The position numbers and the translations under genes were made by a program. 64,000 bases of DNA from NCBI GenBank assembly GCA_002914805.1, contig JXTB01000342.1:356857-420856 (forward strand), given 5' to 3'. The notes below the pieces were generated by a model, which was not told the DNA's origin, did not search any database, and saw only the letters and a program-made list of their open reading frames with translations. Position 1 is the first letter of the stretch. Each line of letters starts with the position of its first letter. This document shows positions 23,024-34,256 of this stretch, piece after piece. Source of the stretch: Parasponia andersonii. Lineage: Eukaryota; Streptophyta; Magnoliopsida; Rosales; Cannabaceae.

Positions 23024-25177
23024 TGTAAAAACCCGAATTTTGGGAGGGTGATTTGGACATTTTTCCAATTTTCTGGATATAATATTGGAGGGATTAATTT
23101 GCAAAAGTTTTGCGTAGAAGGACTAAATTACAATTTTGGGGGAACTGATTTGAAAGAGATTTGAAAATTTGAGGACTTATGCGCAATTTTTAAAAAATTG
23201 CATAGCCCTATAAGACAGGGCCACATGCCCTGTATTTTTTCTCTCTCTCTTCTCTCTCTTCCCCCCCGATCTCTCTCTCTCTCTCGGACCTCTCTCTTTG
23301 CCACCGATGCCAGACCGCCGCAGAAGGCACCGCCGCCGTCGTCCGCCCGCGCCACCGACCGGCGAAGCTTCTCCGTGCGACAAGCCACGCTGTCCGTCCC
23401 CGGTCGCCGCCGTCGCTTGCAACAACGGAAAAGCTCCAAGAGGCCCGAATCAGATTTTTGGCCGCCGGTGACGATTCTGATCACCATTCGACCTCTAACC
23501 GATCTCGTTTGATTCGTCTCGTCGCAAGGATCATCTAGGTATATATATCTCAACCTCATTTTGCCCGGATTGAAAGTTGTCATTTTTGGATATTTTGAGT
23601 TTAAGTTTGACTTTTTGATCCGGCCGTTGGATTGTATTTTTGGATTGTACTCAGAAAATAGAGAAGTTTGTTATATATATTGCCTATGTTTGGTGACTGG
23701 TATGAAAATCGAGATCAGACGGTTGAGATTTGCCTCATTTTGCATGCCACCAGCCCGGTGTGGGCCTGAACCTGAATTGGACAAGTTATATATTTAACAT
23801 AGCTATTTTGGGTGCTAGGAATTCAGTGAAGAGGTCCGTTTGTGGAATTGAAGCTCCGTTGAGAAGTTAGTTTTTCGCAAGAGGACGATCGAGGGCTTGG
23901 AATTGGTTCCCGACCCTTTGGGCGATCGTCAACGGCACCTTTGCTATTCGAGCGAGGTAGGGATTCAATTACCCCTGTTTTATATCGTTTTCGAATAAAA
24001 CTTACTTTCTACAACATATGAGAACAAATGTGATTTCAAAACTATTTAAATATTTGTGATGGGAATTGGTTATATGAGATATATACTATATTGCTCTGGG
24101 AATTTTCTGAGTGTAGGTTATTTTGAGTATATTAAAAATAGGGTCATTATGCTGCCCATTTTTCTATAAAAGCCTAGTATGTTGATTTTATTGAAAAACC
24201 AGAGCACGATTATTTTCACACTTCAGTTCTGTATTGCACGTGTCATAGGATCACAGATGAGCACCGTGTTAGCATCGTGGGTTTACAGTGTGGCGCTGCG
24301 TGCTCCACCGTTGGTGAGAGTCCGTAAACTCGCGCAGGATTTTGTTACTTCTGATTACCTCCTCATTTGGCAGGCGTAGGCAATTCGGTTGCCTCTCCAG
24401 GTTTGGTAGGCGACACATGGGTGTCCCTTCCAATATGGGCTTAGGTATCAGACAGGCTATTAGGTATGCATAGTACCATCATTCTGGGTTTCCACAGATG
24501 AGAGGATGAGAGCTCATGGGTATGGGTTGATTTGTGTCATGTGCATATAGATTGAATAGTTTTGATTACACTGCTTTTATATATATATATGGATTTCCGG
24601 TTTGGATTATATATATATATATATATATATTTTGGACTAAACTAACCATGCAGGAATTCTCCGTCACTAAAATATTTTCGACCGGGTAATTATTTTTCCT
24701 ACTGGGCATTTTATACTCACCCTTAATACCTTCTTCCTCAGGTGGTGTCCAGTGCGATCTCGGTGATCAAGAGGAGTAAGAGGTCATCTTGATTGCAGTT
24801 CATCTCCTGGTAATGCTAGAAGCTTGTCGTCTTGATGTTTGGATTGTTTAGGCTTTGTATTAGCATTGAACCAAGATTTACTACTTTCTATTTTGTCTGT
24901 GAACTTATGTATACCATTCTGGGATTTGAGTTTCGTTGTGGATGATGATGTTGCTTGGAATTATATTTGATTTCACGTTTTTAAATAATTATTCGATCTA
25001 TGTTTAATAGTATATACGAACTGTGGGAGTGGTTCACAGGATGAAATTCTAATTATTTTATTTAAATGGACCGTTTTATAAAAACTGAAACTTTTGACAC
25101 TTTTCAAATAAATCAAAGAATTTCCCACCTCTGTGAAATTCCCCTTCTGTCACTGGCATGAGTTTTGGGTCATGACA
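23024..25177 (+). mobile_element. Solo LTR of a Tekay/Del-like gypsy element
   Basis: Starts 'tgtaaaaacccgaattttgg', ends 'gagttttgggtcatgaca', and has TATAT on both sides (23019-23023 and 25178-25182). A block in it ('gagcgaggtagggattcaat', near 23952) matches one in the reverse-oriented chromovirus LTRs at 27333-36467 ('attgaggtagggattcgat' read on minus), placing it in the same lineage. No internal domain remains, so it formed by LTR-LTR recombination. The GC-rich stretch at 23270-23520, open on both strands, is an ordinary part of this LTR. Confidence 0.88.
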
Positions 25178-25182
25178 TATAT

Positions 25183-26700
25183 CATTGATTATTTTCTTAT
25201 TCTTTTGTCCTTGATTAATATCTGATTGCTTCTTATTAATTAATGAATTTGGACAGATTTCTGAAGTGAATTCATAAAGATTTTCGTTCTTAATTATTAC
25301 TGGAAATTGCTCATCAATTAATTAAGTTTCCATTAGTTAATTGATTTGATTTGCTGTGTTGTTGTAATCAGATTTCATAATCTATTACAACAACTCCAAA
25401 AATTTAAGGAAAGATTTGTTAATTTTCTTAAATCTTAATTTTTGATTGATATTGATTGAGATATGATTTTTTAGATTAATTATTAATCTTTGGCAGGTTA
25501 ATTGAAGTTTTCTAGCTAGCAAAAACATGCCTAAATTGAAATAAATGAGTAATCATGAATCTGGATATTTTTCTAGTAATTGTTCATAAAGTTGTTGCAA
25601 CAACTTTCTGTCAGATTACAACATTTATAGAAAGATTTTGATTTAATTATTTTTTTATTTGATTTTACCCAATTCACACTATAATGGACGACAATGGAGG
25701 CTGAAATTTACCTATAAAAACTCTGCTACTCCAAAGAATTTTGTATGCACTTCATAGAGAAAAATATACTATAATAGAGCTTTTATTTGTGCCCAAACTA
25801 TGAGAAAAAGAGAGTTTCTGTAAAAGAGTTTTGGGATTTTATTTTTATGTGAGCTTTGAATGTTTTTAGAGTGATTAGTTCTACGAAATGCATTTGAGAT
25901 TGTAAAAGTCTTTCAGGAGAAGGGTTAGGTATTCTTCGGGAGAAGATAGGTTCTAGTGTATAGGAGAGAGTCCTAGTGTGTGAAATTGAAAGCACGCCAC
26001 AACAGAGAAGATTGATCTAGCTATTGAAGGGAGTTCAAGAGCTTGAAGTTAAGTAAGACAGATGGAGCTCGCTGAACATATTTAGAGAAAATTCAAACAC
26101 AGTGCATCAAGATATGAGAGAGTCTTTCTTGTTTAAGTCATTAGTATTTGTAATTTAAAAATTTCTACTAATATATTTCTTTCTCTAGATGTGGCCCCAT
26201 GGAGTAGATTATTGAAAAATAATTGAACCATATAAAAATCGCTAGTGTTATTTATTTTCTTTTAATTTCATTATTGTGATTGTTTTGTCAACAACATACA
26301 TTCAAATACTTCAGTTTTGCAACAATAACAATACGATTAACTGTTGCAACAACAGCAGAATTCATCTCACTATTATAACAATAACGACAACCAGTTTTTA
26401 AATTTGTTTATTTCGAATAATAAATCAAAAAATTGGTATACATGCAATCTTGATCTTTCAATGCTATATATTATAAAAACGAGATTTGTGTACGATTAAA
26501 AAATCGCATTTAATCCGATCAATATATACGTAGAAAGCATTTGAAAAAAGAAAATTCAAATTATTATGTAAAATTACACTTTAACTTTGTGGTTTCTTTC
26601 GAAAGGAACAAAATATTTTTTCGTACTAAGTCTTTCCTTGGTTTTATGACACTTGGAACAAAAATTAAGTCCTTAAATTGGTTGTATTATGAGTGAAATC
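25183..26700. other. Intergenic sequence, no gene seen
   Basis: AT-rich with no recognisable domain. It holds an imperfect inverted repeat at 25361-25393 ('gttgttgtaat' ... 'attacaacaac') and related 'gttgcaacaac' motifs near 25595 and 26340. Confidence 0.5.
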
Positions 26701-26719
26701 ACCATTCGCCAAATTGTGT

Positions 26720-27332
26720 CCCCCTTCATCTTCCATTCACAAGCGAAAGTACGTGTGGTTTGGTTAGGTTTTACTGGACCATTATTAAACGTGCATTTTG
26801 GAACTACGTATAAATTGCTTGTGTGGTTTGGTATGCTAAATGGAGAGTAAAATTGGTCAAACCAAGTAATATAAACACATAATTTTGAAATTGACTAGTT
26901 GCTATTACTTGTAAGGGTGTAAGTATCAATATTATTTTGCTATCCAAACAGGTTTCAACAATGATTTTGACTAAAAGACCCGTGACTTTCTCTTGTGAAT
27001 GGAACACAATTGATCAGGAATTAACTTGGGATTTCCGTTCGTTTGATATATATTCACACTTGATATCAAGCAAAACAACAAATCAATTCAAATTCTATCG
27101 AGGCTTTGGACCTTAAATAAGAGAAATGCTATATTGTTATTCAACTTTGGACAGTAAAAAACTCATCTATAACTATAAGTAATGCTGGATAACTTTTTTA
27201 ACCCGACCAAAAAAAAAAAAAAACAAAAACTTTCACTACATAAACCAAATAATGTAACGTGATTTTCAATTATATTATCATAAATGATCTGTTCCCCTTT
27301 CAACTAAGTATGTAGCTATTGAAAAGATGACA
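26720..27332. repeat. Distal copy of a duplicated upstream region (left part)
   Basis: Shares long blocks with 37440-38170: 'gtaaaattg(g/a)tcaaaccaagtaat', 'aagtatcaatattattttgc', 'caatgattttgactaaaag' and 'gtgactttctcttgtgaatg', in the same order. The copy continues at 36473 beyond the chromovirus, which inserted at TGACA inside it. Confidence 0.82.
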
Positions 27333-29512
27333 TGTCACGATCCGAGGCTGGGGTCAATAGTAGAATGAGTATTTTATAAATTAGAAATACCAAAAAAGAA
27401 CTAAATAAAAGAATCAATTCATTCAAAATTTTGCCATGGGGTCTCTAATATTTCAAAATTAGCCTCAACAAAATTTTTAATTGAAAATAAAATCTTACAG
27501 TTATGCGTCATTCATTGAACATAGATTGTAATTAAAACAATTGTTTAATAGTCATATATCACATATCATCTCACACTCAAACACAGATATAAGTAATACA
27601 AACCGTGTCCAGATTTCATATTCTAATTATAAAGTTTAATGAAATCTAAATTTCTACTAAAATTTAAATATTTCATAAGTCTTGTAGGAATTTACCAAAT
27701 TATAAATAACTAGTTGTTCTGCAAATGCCTCGATCTAACTCTTCTGATCCAAATTATACTGAGTGCCACCTGAGGGGAAGAAAGGGGTGAGCTAATGCCC
27801 AATAGAGAATCGATTTCAAGTTCTTATATATATATAATATGCTCATGATAAAAATCCTGCATGGTTAGTATTCCATTTAAAACAGTTCACAAAACTCCAG
27901 TAGAAATCGTAGTCCAACGGTTCAAACATTCTAAACCATTGTAAAACATCCATCAAAACCAGTACATATCTACTCAAACCGTCATATAACCATATATACA
28001 ATTATGATATCCGAAGTGTCCTGGTGGATCACTCGTAAGTCCGAGCCACCTAAAGAGGCACCGTAAGTCCGATCATCCAATGTGGGGTATCGTAAGTCCG
28101 ATCACCCGATGTAGGGCATCGTAAATGTGTGAATGTATGCAAATGTTTTATAAATGACATAATAAGGATATGCACCATTTCCACAGAATCTCAAAATAAC
28201 CATGTAGTATTCTTTAATCAAATCACTTCCAGTCCTCAAAACTGAGTTCTCAAACCATTTTGGATTTTCTAAAAATTTCGACATTATAACAGCTATTTTC
28301 TATCAAAACCCAAAAATCCAATTTTCTACAGAAATCAATCCAAAACAGTATATATGACACGCCAACCATCTCCCAGGCAGTTTATATTTCAATTCAGGTC
28401 AAAAATGGACAGAAACGTAATTTTTATAAATTATTTCACGAAATTCTATATTTATTGAAAATATGTAAAATTCATAAATTAAATTAATTTTAGAATCAAG
28501 TAATCGAATCCCTACCTCAATCGAGCGTCCAACTAGTATTACAAGTCTATGGAGAAAGTTTGGTGTCGTTTGGAAGAGCGGACGTCATTTTCGAAACTTT
28601 GGTTCCTTGGCTTGAAAACTTGATTTTTCAAATGGAGCTTCAATTCATGAAATGGACTTCACCACTAAATTCAGAGCACCAAAAAACCCTAGGTTAGACA
28701 TATAATTTGCCAAGTTTGGATACGGGCCCCACGACAACCAAATCAAGGCAAATATGAGCCGTTTAATCTCGTTTTTCGAGCCCGTTTCAGAACATAGTCA
28801 ATATATATCTCATTTTCACCATTTTCAACGTAGATTCCAGAAATGATATTAGTTTTAAAATCTAACGGTCCGAACGAAAAGTTAATTTCAAAACCATTTT
28901 CACACAAAACTGTCCAACAAAATTAAAATCAAACGGAGCCAAATTAAGACACGAGATATCTACCATTAGGTTGCTCGTGAGGAGACGAGTCCACGACAAC
29001 CATTTTCGCGGCAAACGGTGGTCGGAATCGGCTCTGGCGAGGAAAAGAAGCCGCGGTATTTTCTACATTTTTCCGGTGATCGGTAGCTCCGACGGGACTG
29101 GTTCTGACAATGGAAGCTTCGTCTGGCAGCTAGGGTCGACTCCGGTAGGTGGCGCGGGGCAACAATGGCCGGAGGTGGCTCAACGGAGTTTCACTGGAAA
29201 TCGGGTGTTAAGTTTTTCTCCAGGGATCAAATCGAAAAAGAATGGGAAAGTGCAGGGATTTATGGGCAATTTTCATAACTGTAGTGCCACGTGTCAACTT
29301 CTGGTTAATTGGGCATTGTTTGGCTTATTTGCACTTGGATCTATTTTTTGAAAATCTTCTCAAAAATACCCTTGAATAATTACATTTTGACCCCAATTTT
29401 CAAACTTTTCTTACATTTTTGCCCAAATGAACCTAGACCCAAATCCGTTCAAATTCATTTTTTTTGGGGTCAAAAGACCAATTTACCCTTAGAATTTTTA
29501 TGGGATTTCACA
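27333..29512 (-). repeat. 3' LTR of the chromovirus
   Basis: Plus-strand limits 'tgtcacgatcc' and 'gggatttcaca'. Contains three units of a 28-29-bp tandem repeat at 28037-28122; the other LTR has four. Confidence 0.92.
28037..28122. repeat. 28-29-bp minisatellite, three units
   Basis: Units of the type 'aagtccgatcacccgatgt' plus 'ggggcatcgt'; one of 28 and two of 29 bases. The matching array in the other LTR (34953-35067) has an extra unit. Confidence 0.85.
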
Positions 29513-29565
29513 TGCTTCCCTCCTTAAATGAATTTCGTCCCGAAATTCAAGTACAAGGCATACAC

Positions 29566-30087
29566 TTAAAGAACAACTTCAAGTTGAAAATTAAATAAGT
29601 GAGGATATTTTTCATACATCTCTGTTTCGAGTTCCCAAGTGGCTTCCTCTTCCTTATGGTGATTCCAAAGAATTTTGACAAGTTGAATTTCTCTATTGCG
29701 AAGCACTTTGAGTTCTCTTCCCATTATTCGAATTGGTCGCTCTTCATAAGTAACATCCTCTTGAATTGGTATCTCCACGTATCGAATTACATGAGATGGG
29801 TCAGGAACATATTTCCTCAGCATTGAAACATGAAAGACATTGTGCACATAGCTTAATTATGGTGGTAAGTCCAATCGATATGCTACTGGCCTAATTCTTA
29901 CAGTAATCATAAATGGCCCAATATATCTTGGAGCTAACTTTCCCTTGACTCCAAATCTAGTAACTCCGTGCCTCGATGTGACCTTTAGAAACACTTTGTC
30001 ACCAACGTCAAACTCTACTTCTCGTCTCAAAGGATCTGCATAACTCTTTTGATGACTCTGAACAACCTTAAGTTTTTCTCTTATCAT
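29566..30087 (-). pseudogene. Integrase C-terminal part and chromodomain
   Basis: 30087-29857 encodes the integrase C-terminal domain ('DPLRREVEFDVGDKVFLKV', 'GKLAPRYIGPF'); 29847-29566 continues with 'VFHVSMLRKYVPDPSHVI' and a chromodomain-like end ('LVKILWNHHKEEEATWELE'), which in chromoviruses directs integration to chromatin marks. A stop near 29855 separates the two; both are in the same frame. This module is the main reason for placing the element among chromoviruses. Confidence 0.85.
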
Positions 30088-30181
30088 ATTGATCTTATCA
30101 GTAGTCTCGTATCAATTCTAGCCTAGGAGTAACTTGCTCCTCTGCGTCAGCCCAACACAAGGGTGACCTACATGGTCTACC

Positions 30182-30728
30182 TTATAATACCTCATATGGA
30201 GCCATACCCAAACTGGTTTGATAGCTGTTATTGTATGCAAACTCCACTAATGACAAATGATCATCCCAACTTCCACCAAAGTCCAGTATACATGAGCGAA
30301 GCATATCCTCTAAAATCTGAATTGTTCTATCAGAGTGGCCATCTGTCTGTGGGTGATGAGCTATACTAAGATTTAGTTCTGTTCCCAAAGCTTTCTGTAA
30401 AGCTCTCCAGAACTTGGATGTAAATCTTGGATCTCTATCAGAAACAAACAATGTGATCCACATAAAGATGACTAAGTCTGTTGAGAGAAAAGTCAATTCG
30501 AATCGGTATAAAATTAGCAATTTTAGTCATTCGATCAACAATTACCCAAATTACATCATTTTTCCTTTGAGTTCTCGGCAATCTCGTTACAAAATTTATA
30601 GTGATCTTATCCCATTTCCACTCTGGAATAGGCAATGGCTGAAGTAATCCAGCTGGTCTTTGATGTTTAGCTTTTACTTGTTGACAGATTATACACTTAG
30701 CCACAAAAGTAGCTACGTCTCGTTTCAT
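30182..30728 (-). pseudogene. Gypsy integrase zinc finger and catalytic core
   Basis: 'CIICQQVKAKHQRPAGLLQP' marks the end of the zinc-binding domain; the core follows with '[12 protein letters not shown]', then in another frame '[18 protein letters not shown]' and '[15 protein letters not shown]'. A frameshift near 30480-30440 splits the core. Canonical acidic residues are recognisable in the second half. Confidence 0.85.
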
Positions 30729-30932
30729 GCCTTTCCACTAATACTGTCTCTTTAAATCATGGTACATCTTAGTACTACCAAGATGTACTACAAATTTAGA
30801 TTTGTGAGCTTCAGTCAAGATAGTCTCTCGAAGGTGTGGATTATTAGCTACAACCAACTTTCCATTAAATAGTACAAATCCTTCTCTATTAGTACTCCAA
30901 CTATCTAGTTGTTCACCATTCTGAAGTTGGCT

Positions 30933-32533
30933 CTAGGTTTTCTTTAATTCTTGATCTTGCCATTGACTTTGTTGAGCTATCTGAAGAAGTAAAGGAGTAG
31001 CCACTACATTGCTAACACAAGCAATATTGTTTCTCTCAGAATACTCCAAATTATAATCACCAATAGTGACTGAATTTTTCCACTCTTCAAGTATCAAAGA
31101 AGCAAGTATACCATGAGATTTATGGCTCAAGGCATCTGCTACCACATTTGCCATTCCAGGATGATACTGAAGAATGAAATCATAATCTTCCATATATTCA
31201 ATCCATCTCCTCTGTCTCAAATTCAAGTCTCGTTGACTGAAGAGATATTTCAAACTCTTGTGATCGGAGTAAATATCAAACTTAACGCCATACAAGTAAT
31301 ATCTCTAGATCTTGAGAGCAAATATTACAGCTGCCAATTCTAGATCATGAACAGGATAGTTCTTTTCATGAGGTTTCAATTGACGAGAAGCATAAGCTAC
31401 AACCCGATCATTTTGCATTAAAACCCAGACCAGAAGCATCTGTGTACACCACATATAGTTCACTACTATTAGGACAATCAGAATGATGTCTTACACTCGT
31501 CATTCTAAGAAAACTTGACATCTTTCCTCATTAACTTGGTTAAAGGCAAAGCAATAATCGAGAAGTTTTCTACAAAACGACGATAATAACTAGCTAGACC
31601 AAGGAAACTCTATACCTCAGTAACATTTCTCGGTCTTTCCCATCCTAGAATAGACTCTAGCTTAGACGAATCAATTGAGATACTATTTTGAGAAATTACA
31701 TGGCCTAAGAATTTAACTTCTATCATCCAGAAATCACATTTCGATCTCTTGGCATATAACTGATGATCTCTCAAAGTTTGAAGCACGGTCCTTAAATGTT
31801 CAGCATGTTCTTCGTGAGCCTTAGAATAAATCAAAATGTCATCAATAAACACAACCATGAATCTATCCAAATAAGGCCTGAAGATTCTGTTCATAAGGTC
31901 CATGAACGCTATAGGTGCATTCATCAATCCGAAAGGCATAACCAGAAACTTGAAATGACCATATCGAGTCCTAAATGCAGTTTTCGATATGTCTTCTTTA
32001 CGAATCTTCAGTTGGTGATACCTAGATCTCAGATCTATCTTTGAAAAGAATTTGGATCCACCGAGTTAGTCAAACAACTCGTCAATTCTTGGCAAAGGAT
32101 ATTTGTTCTTTATCATAAGCTGGTTTAGCTTTCTGTAGTCCACACAAAGTCTGAGTGTACCATCAGCTTTCTTAGCAAAGAGAACTGGAGCACCCCAAGG
32201 TGAGGTACTACTCATGATGAACCCTTTTGACAATAGGTCATCTAGTTGTTCCCTTAATTCAGTCATCTCCACAGGGGCCATTCGATAAGCGAGAATAGAA
32301 ACTGGTTGAGTTCCAGAAACTAAGTCGATATAGAATTCAACCTCTCTATCAGGTGGTAATCCAGGTAAATCCTCTGAAAAAACATCAGCAGATTCACTAA
32401 CCACTGATATCCATGGGTAATTATCAGCAGTTCGTATCTCTCTATCAATGGTGAATAGGCTTCCATAATATTCCAATTTCTTTCTCTCACTAATACTTGC
32501 TCTCAAGAGAGGACTGAGGCTTATTGGATTCAA
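30933..32533 (-). pseudogene. Gypsy reverse transcriptase and RNase H
   Basis: 32533-32066 holds the RT start ('[14 protein letters not shown]', '[18 protein letters not shown]', '[10 protein letters not shown]'); 31939-31610 has '[17 protein letters not shown]' and the catalytic 'FIDDILIYS'. RNase H is seen at 31295-30933 ('[11 protein letters not shown]', '[12 protein letters not shown]', 'VADALS'). Stops near 32066 and 31940 and frame changes separate the blocks. Confidence 0.88.
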
Positions 32534-32539
32534 ACCAGC

Positions 32540-32890
32540 TTAATACACAACTAAATAACCATCTTCAGTATGAAGAGTCACCTTTCTTCTATGACAATCC
32601 ATTATTGCTCTATATTTGGATAACCAGTCCATACCAAGAATCACATCAAATTGGTTCATAGGTATCACAATCAAATTAACTAATAACTCACATCCATCAA
32701 TGACGATAGAATAAGAGTTGCATATAGTAGACACACCATTGACATTTCCCAAAGGAGTATCAAGATTCAAAGTAGGATCAAAGATTTCAAATTTTAAATC
32801 CAACATATTAGCAAATGACACAGATATAAAGGAATGTGATGCACCGGTATCAAATAACACATGAGCCCAAGAGTGATAAAGTAAGATCAT
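32540..32890 (-). pseudogene. Gypsy aspartic protease
   Basis: Contains the active site 'LFDTGASHSFIS' and the downstream 'VILGMDWLSKYRA' block typical of the plant gypsy protease. It is in the same frame as the RT start (32533), separated by a stop. Confidence 0.86.
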
Positions 32891-33205
32891 ACCATCAATT
32901 ACTGTAGTTCTAGGCTGATCATATCCCTTAGTCCCGGTGACTGTATAGGTTTGAGCTTTCCCCTTTCCTTTGTTTCTTCTGCCTTTACCCGGATGACTAC
33001 TGCTAGACCCAGAAGTACTACTGTGGGACTGTCTATAACCTCCTTGTGTTCCAGATACCTGAGATGTCTGGTATCCTGTGATGAAGGTAGAACCCTGAGG
33101 ACAATATTAGTGCTGAACAGGAGAGTTAAAAGTCGAAGCTGAGCTCTGGAAATGAGCAGGCTTAGTTTGCTGACTAGGGATGGGCATCGAAGTTGCTTGA
33201 CTCCC

Positions 33206-34110
33206 TTATGGTCCTCTGGTGGTCGGTGAAGGAGTCTGCAAAAGCTGGGGGCAATTTCTTCTAAAATGGCCCTGTTGACCATAGTAGTGGTAGGAATACG
33301 GAGTAAAACGCCCACTTCCTGTTAAAACAAAACTGCCACTGTGTCCACTGCTCTGTGAACCCTGTCCTTGCCATCGTCCAGTTTTCATTTTTCGGTCTGT
33401 ACCTTTTCCCTTATATCTACTAGTAGTTCCTCTATCACCAATCAGTGTAGCTTCAATTCTCTGAGCTGTACCATAAGCCTCACTATAAGGGTAGTAATTG
33501 GAAACGGCTCCAGTCTGGTGCGAATCTCTGACCTTAAGTTGGTTCTGAAATGAACCACTTGTAGTCTCGAATGGTTTCCCAATGTATGAGCATACTGGGA
33601 GAGTTCCACAAACCTTGCATAGTATTCATTAACAGTCATACTACCTTGGCGCAAGATATTGTACTGTTTCAGCATTTCATTAACATGGTCGTCATTGGCA
33701 TACTGTCCTCTGAACAGTTCATCAAACTGTTTCTAAGTCATAGTAGTGGTGTCATGAGTCAACTTAATAGTGTTCCACCAATGATCAGCAGTATCCTGAA
33801 GCAAGTACATTGCAAAGCCCACTCTAAACTCTGCTGGTACTGCCAACGTATCAAATTTCTTCTGAACTTCCCTAAGCCATTTCAGTGCAGTTGCGGGATC
33901 GTGTTCACCATAAAAGTTTGGTGGATTCAGCTTACTAAAATCCCTGAAGCTTATAGATCGGTCATTTTCAGCAATCGGCCATGTCCTAAGATCAGGTATC
34001 CTCTGCATAGCTTGTTGAAGAGCATCAACAATATTAAAGGTAGAAGGGTCTTGCTGTGGAGGAACATCTTGTTCTCTCTCAGGTTGAGACACTTTTCTTC
34101 TTGGAGGCAT
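33206..34110 (-). pseudogene. Gypsy Gag with zinc-knuckle remnant
   Basis: Start ATG at 34110-34108 opens 'MPPRRKVSQPE', then the gag domain ('FYGEHDPATALKWLREVQK', 'ADHWWNTIK'). A TAG at 33735-33733 stands where Trp is expected after 'MT'; the same frame then continues at 33675 ('SMTVNEYYARFVELSQYA'). The zinc knuckle appears in another frame near 33300 as 'YYGQQGHFRRNC', with Cys ligands lost. Confidence 0.88.
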
Positions 34111-34256
34111 TTTCTTGATCTGTATTTCAATATATCCAACGTATTAGTAAGATGATGATTTTGCACGACTTATGTAAAAGAAATGCCCAATCTAGTTTAA
34201 TGAGTGACACACTCTGAGTATTTTAAATTAAAACTGAGCTCTGATACTAAATTTTC

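Noticed and set aside
23128..23583. Overlapping GC-rich open frames on both strands, up to 151 codons
   Set aside because: They lie wholly inside the solo LTR 23024-25177, show arginine-rich low-complexity text on minus and have no domain. Open frames on both strands are expected from the GC bias.
28971..29351. Plus-strand open frame of 126 codons and its relative at 35972-36232
   Set aside because: Both are in the same position of the two chromovirus LTRs and are not conserved in frame between them.
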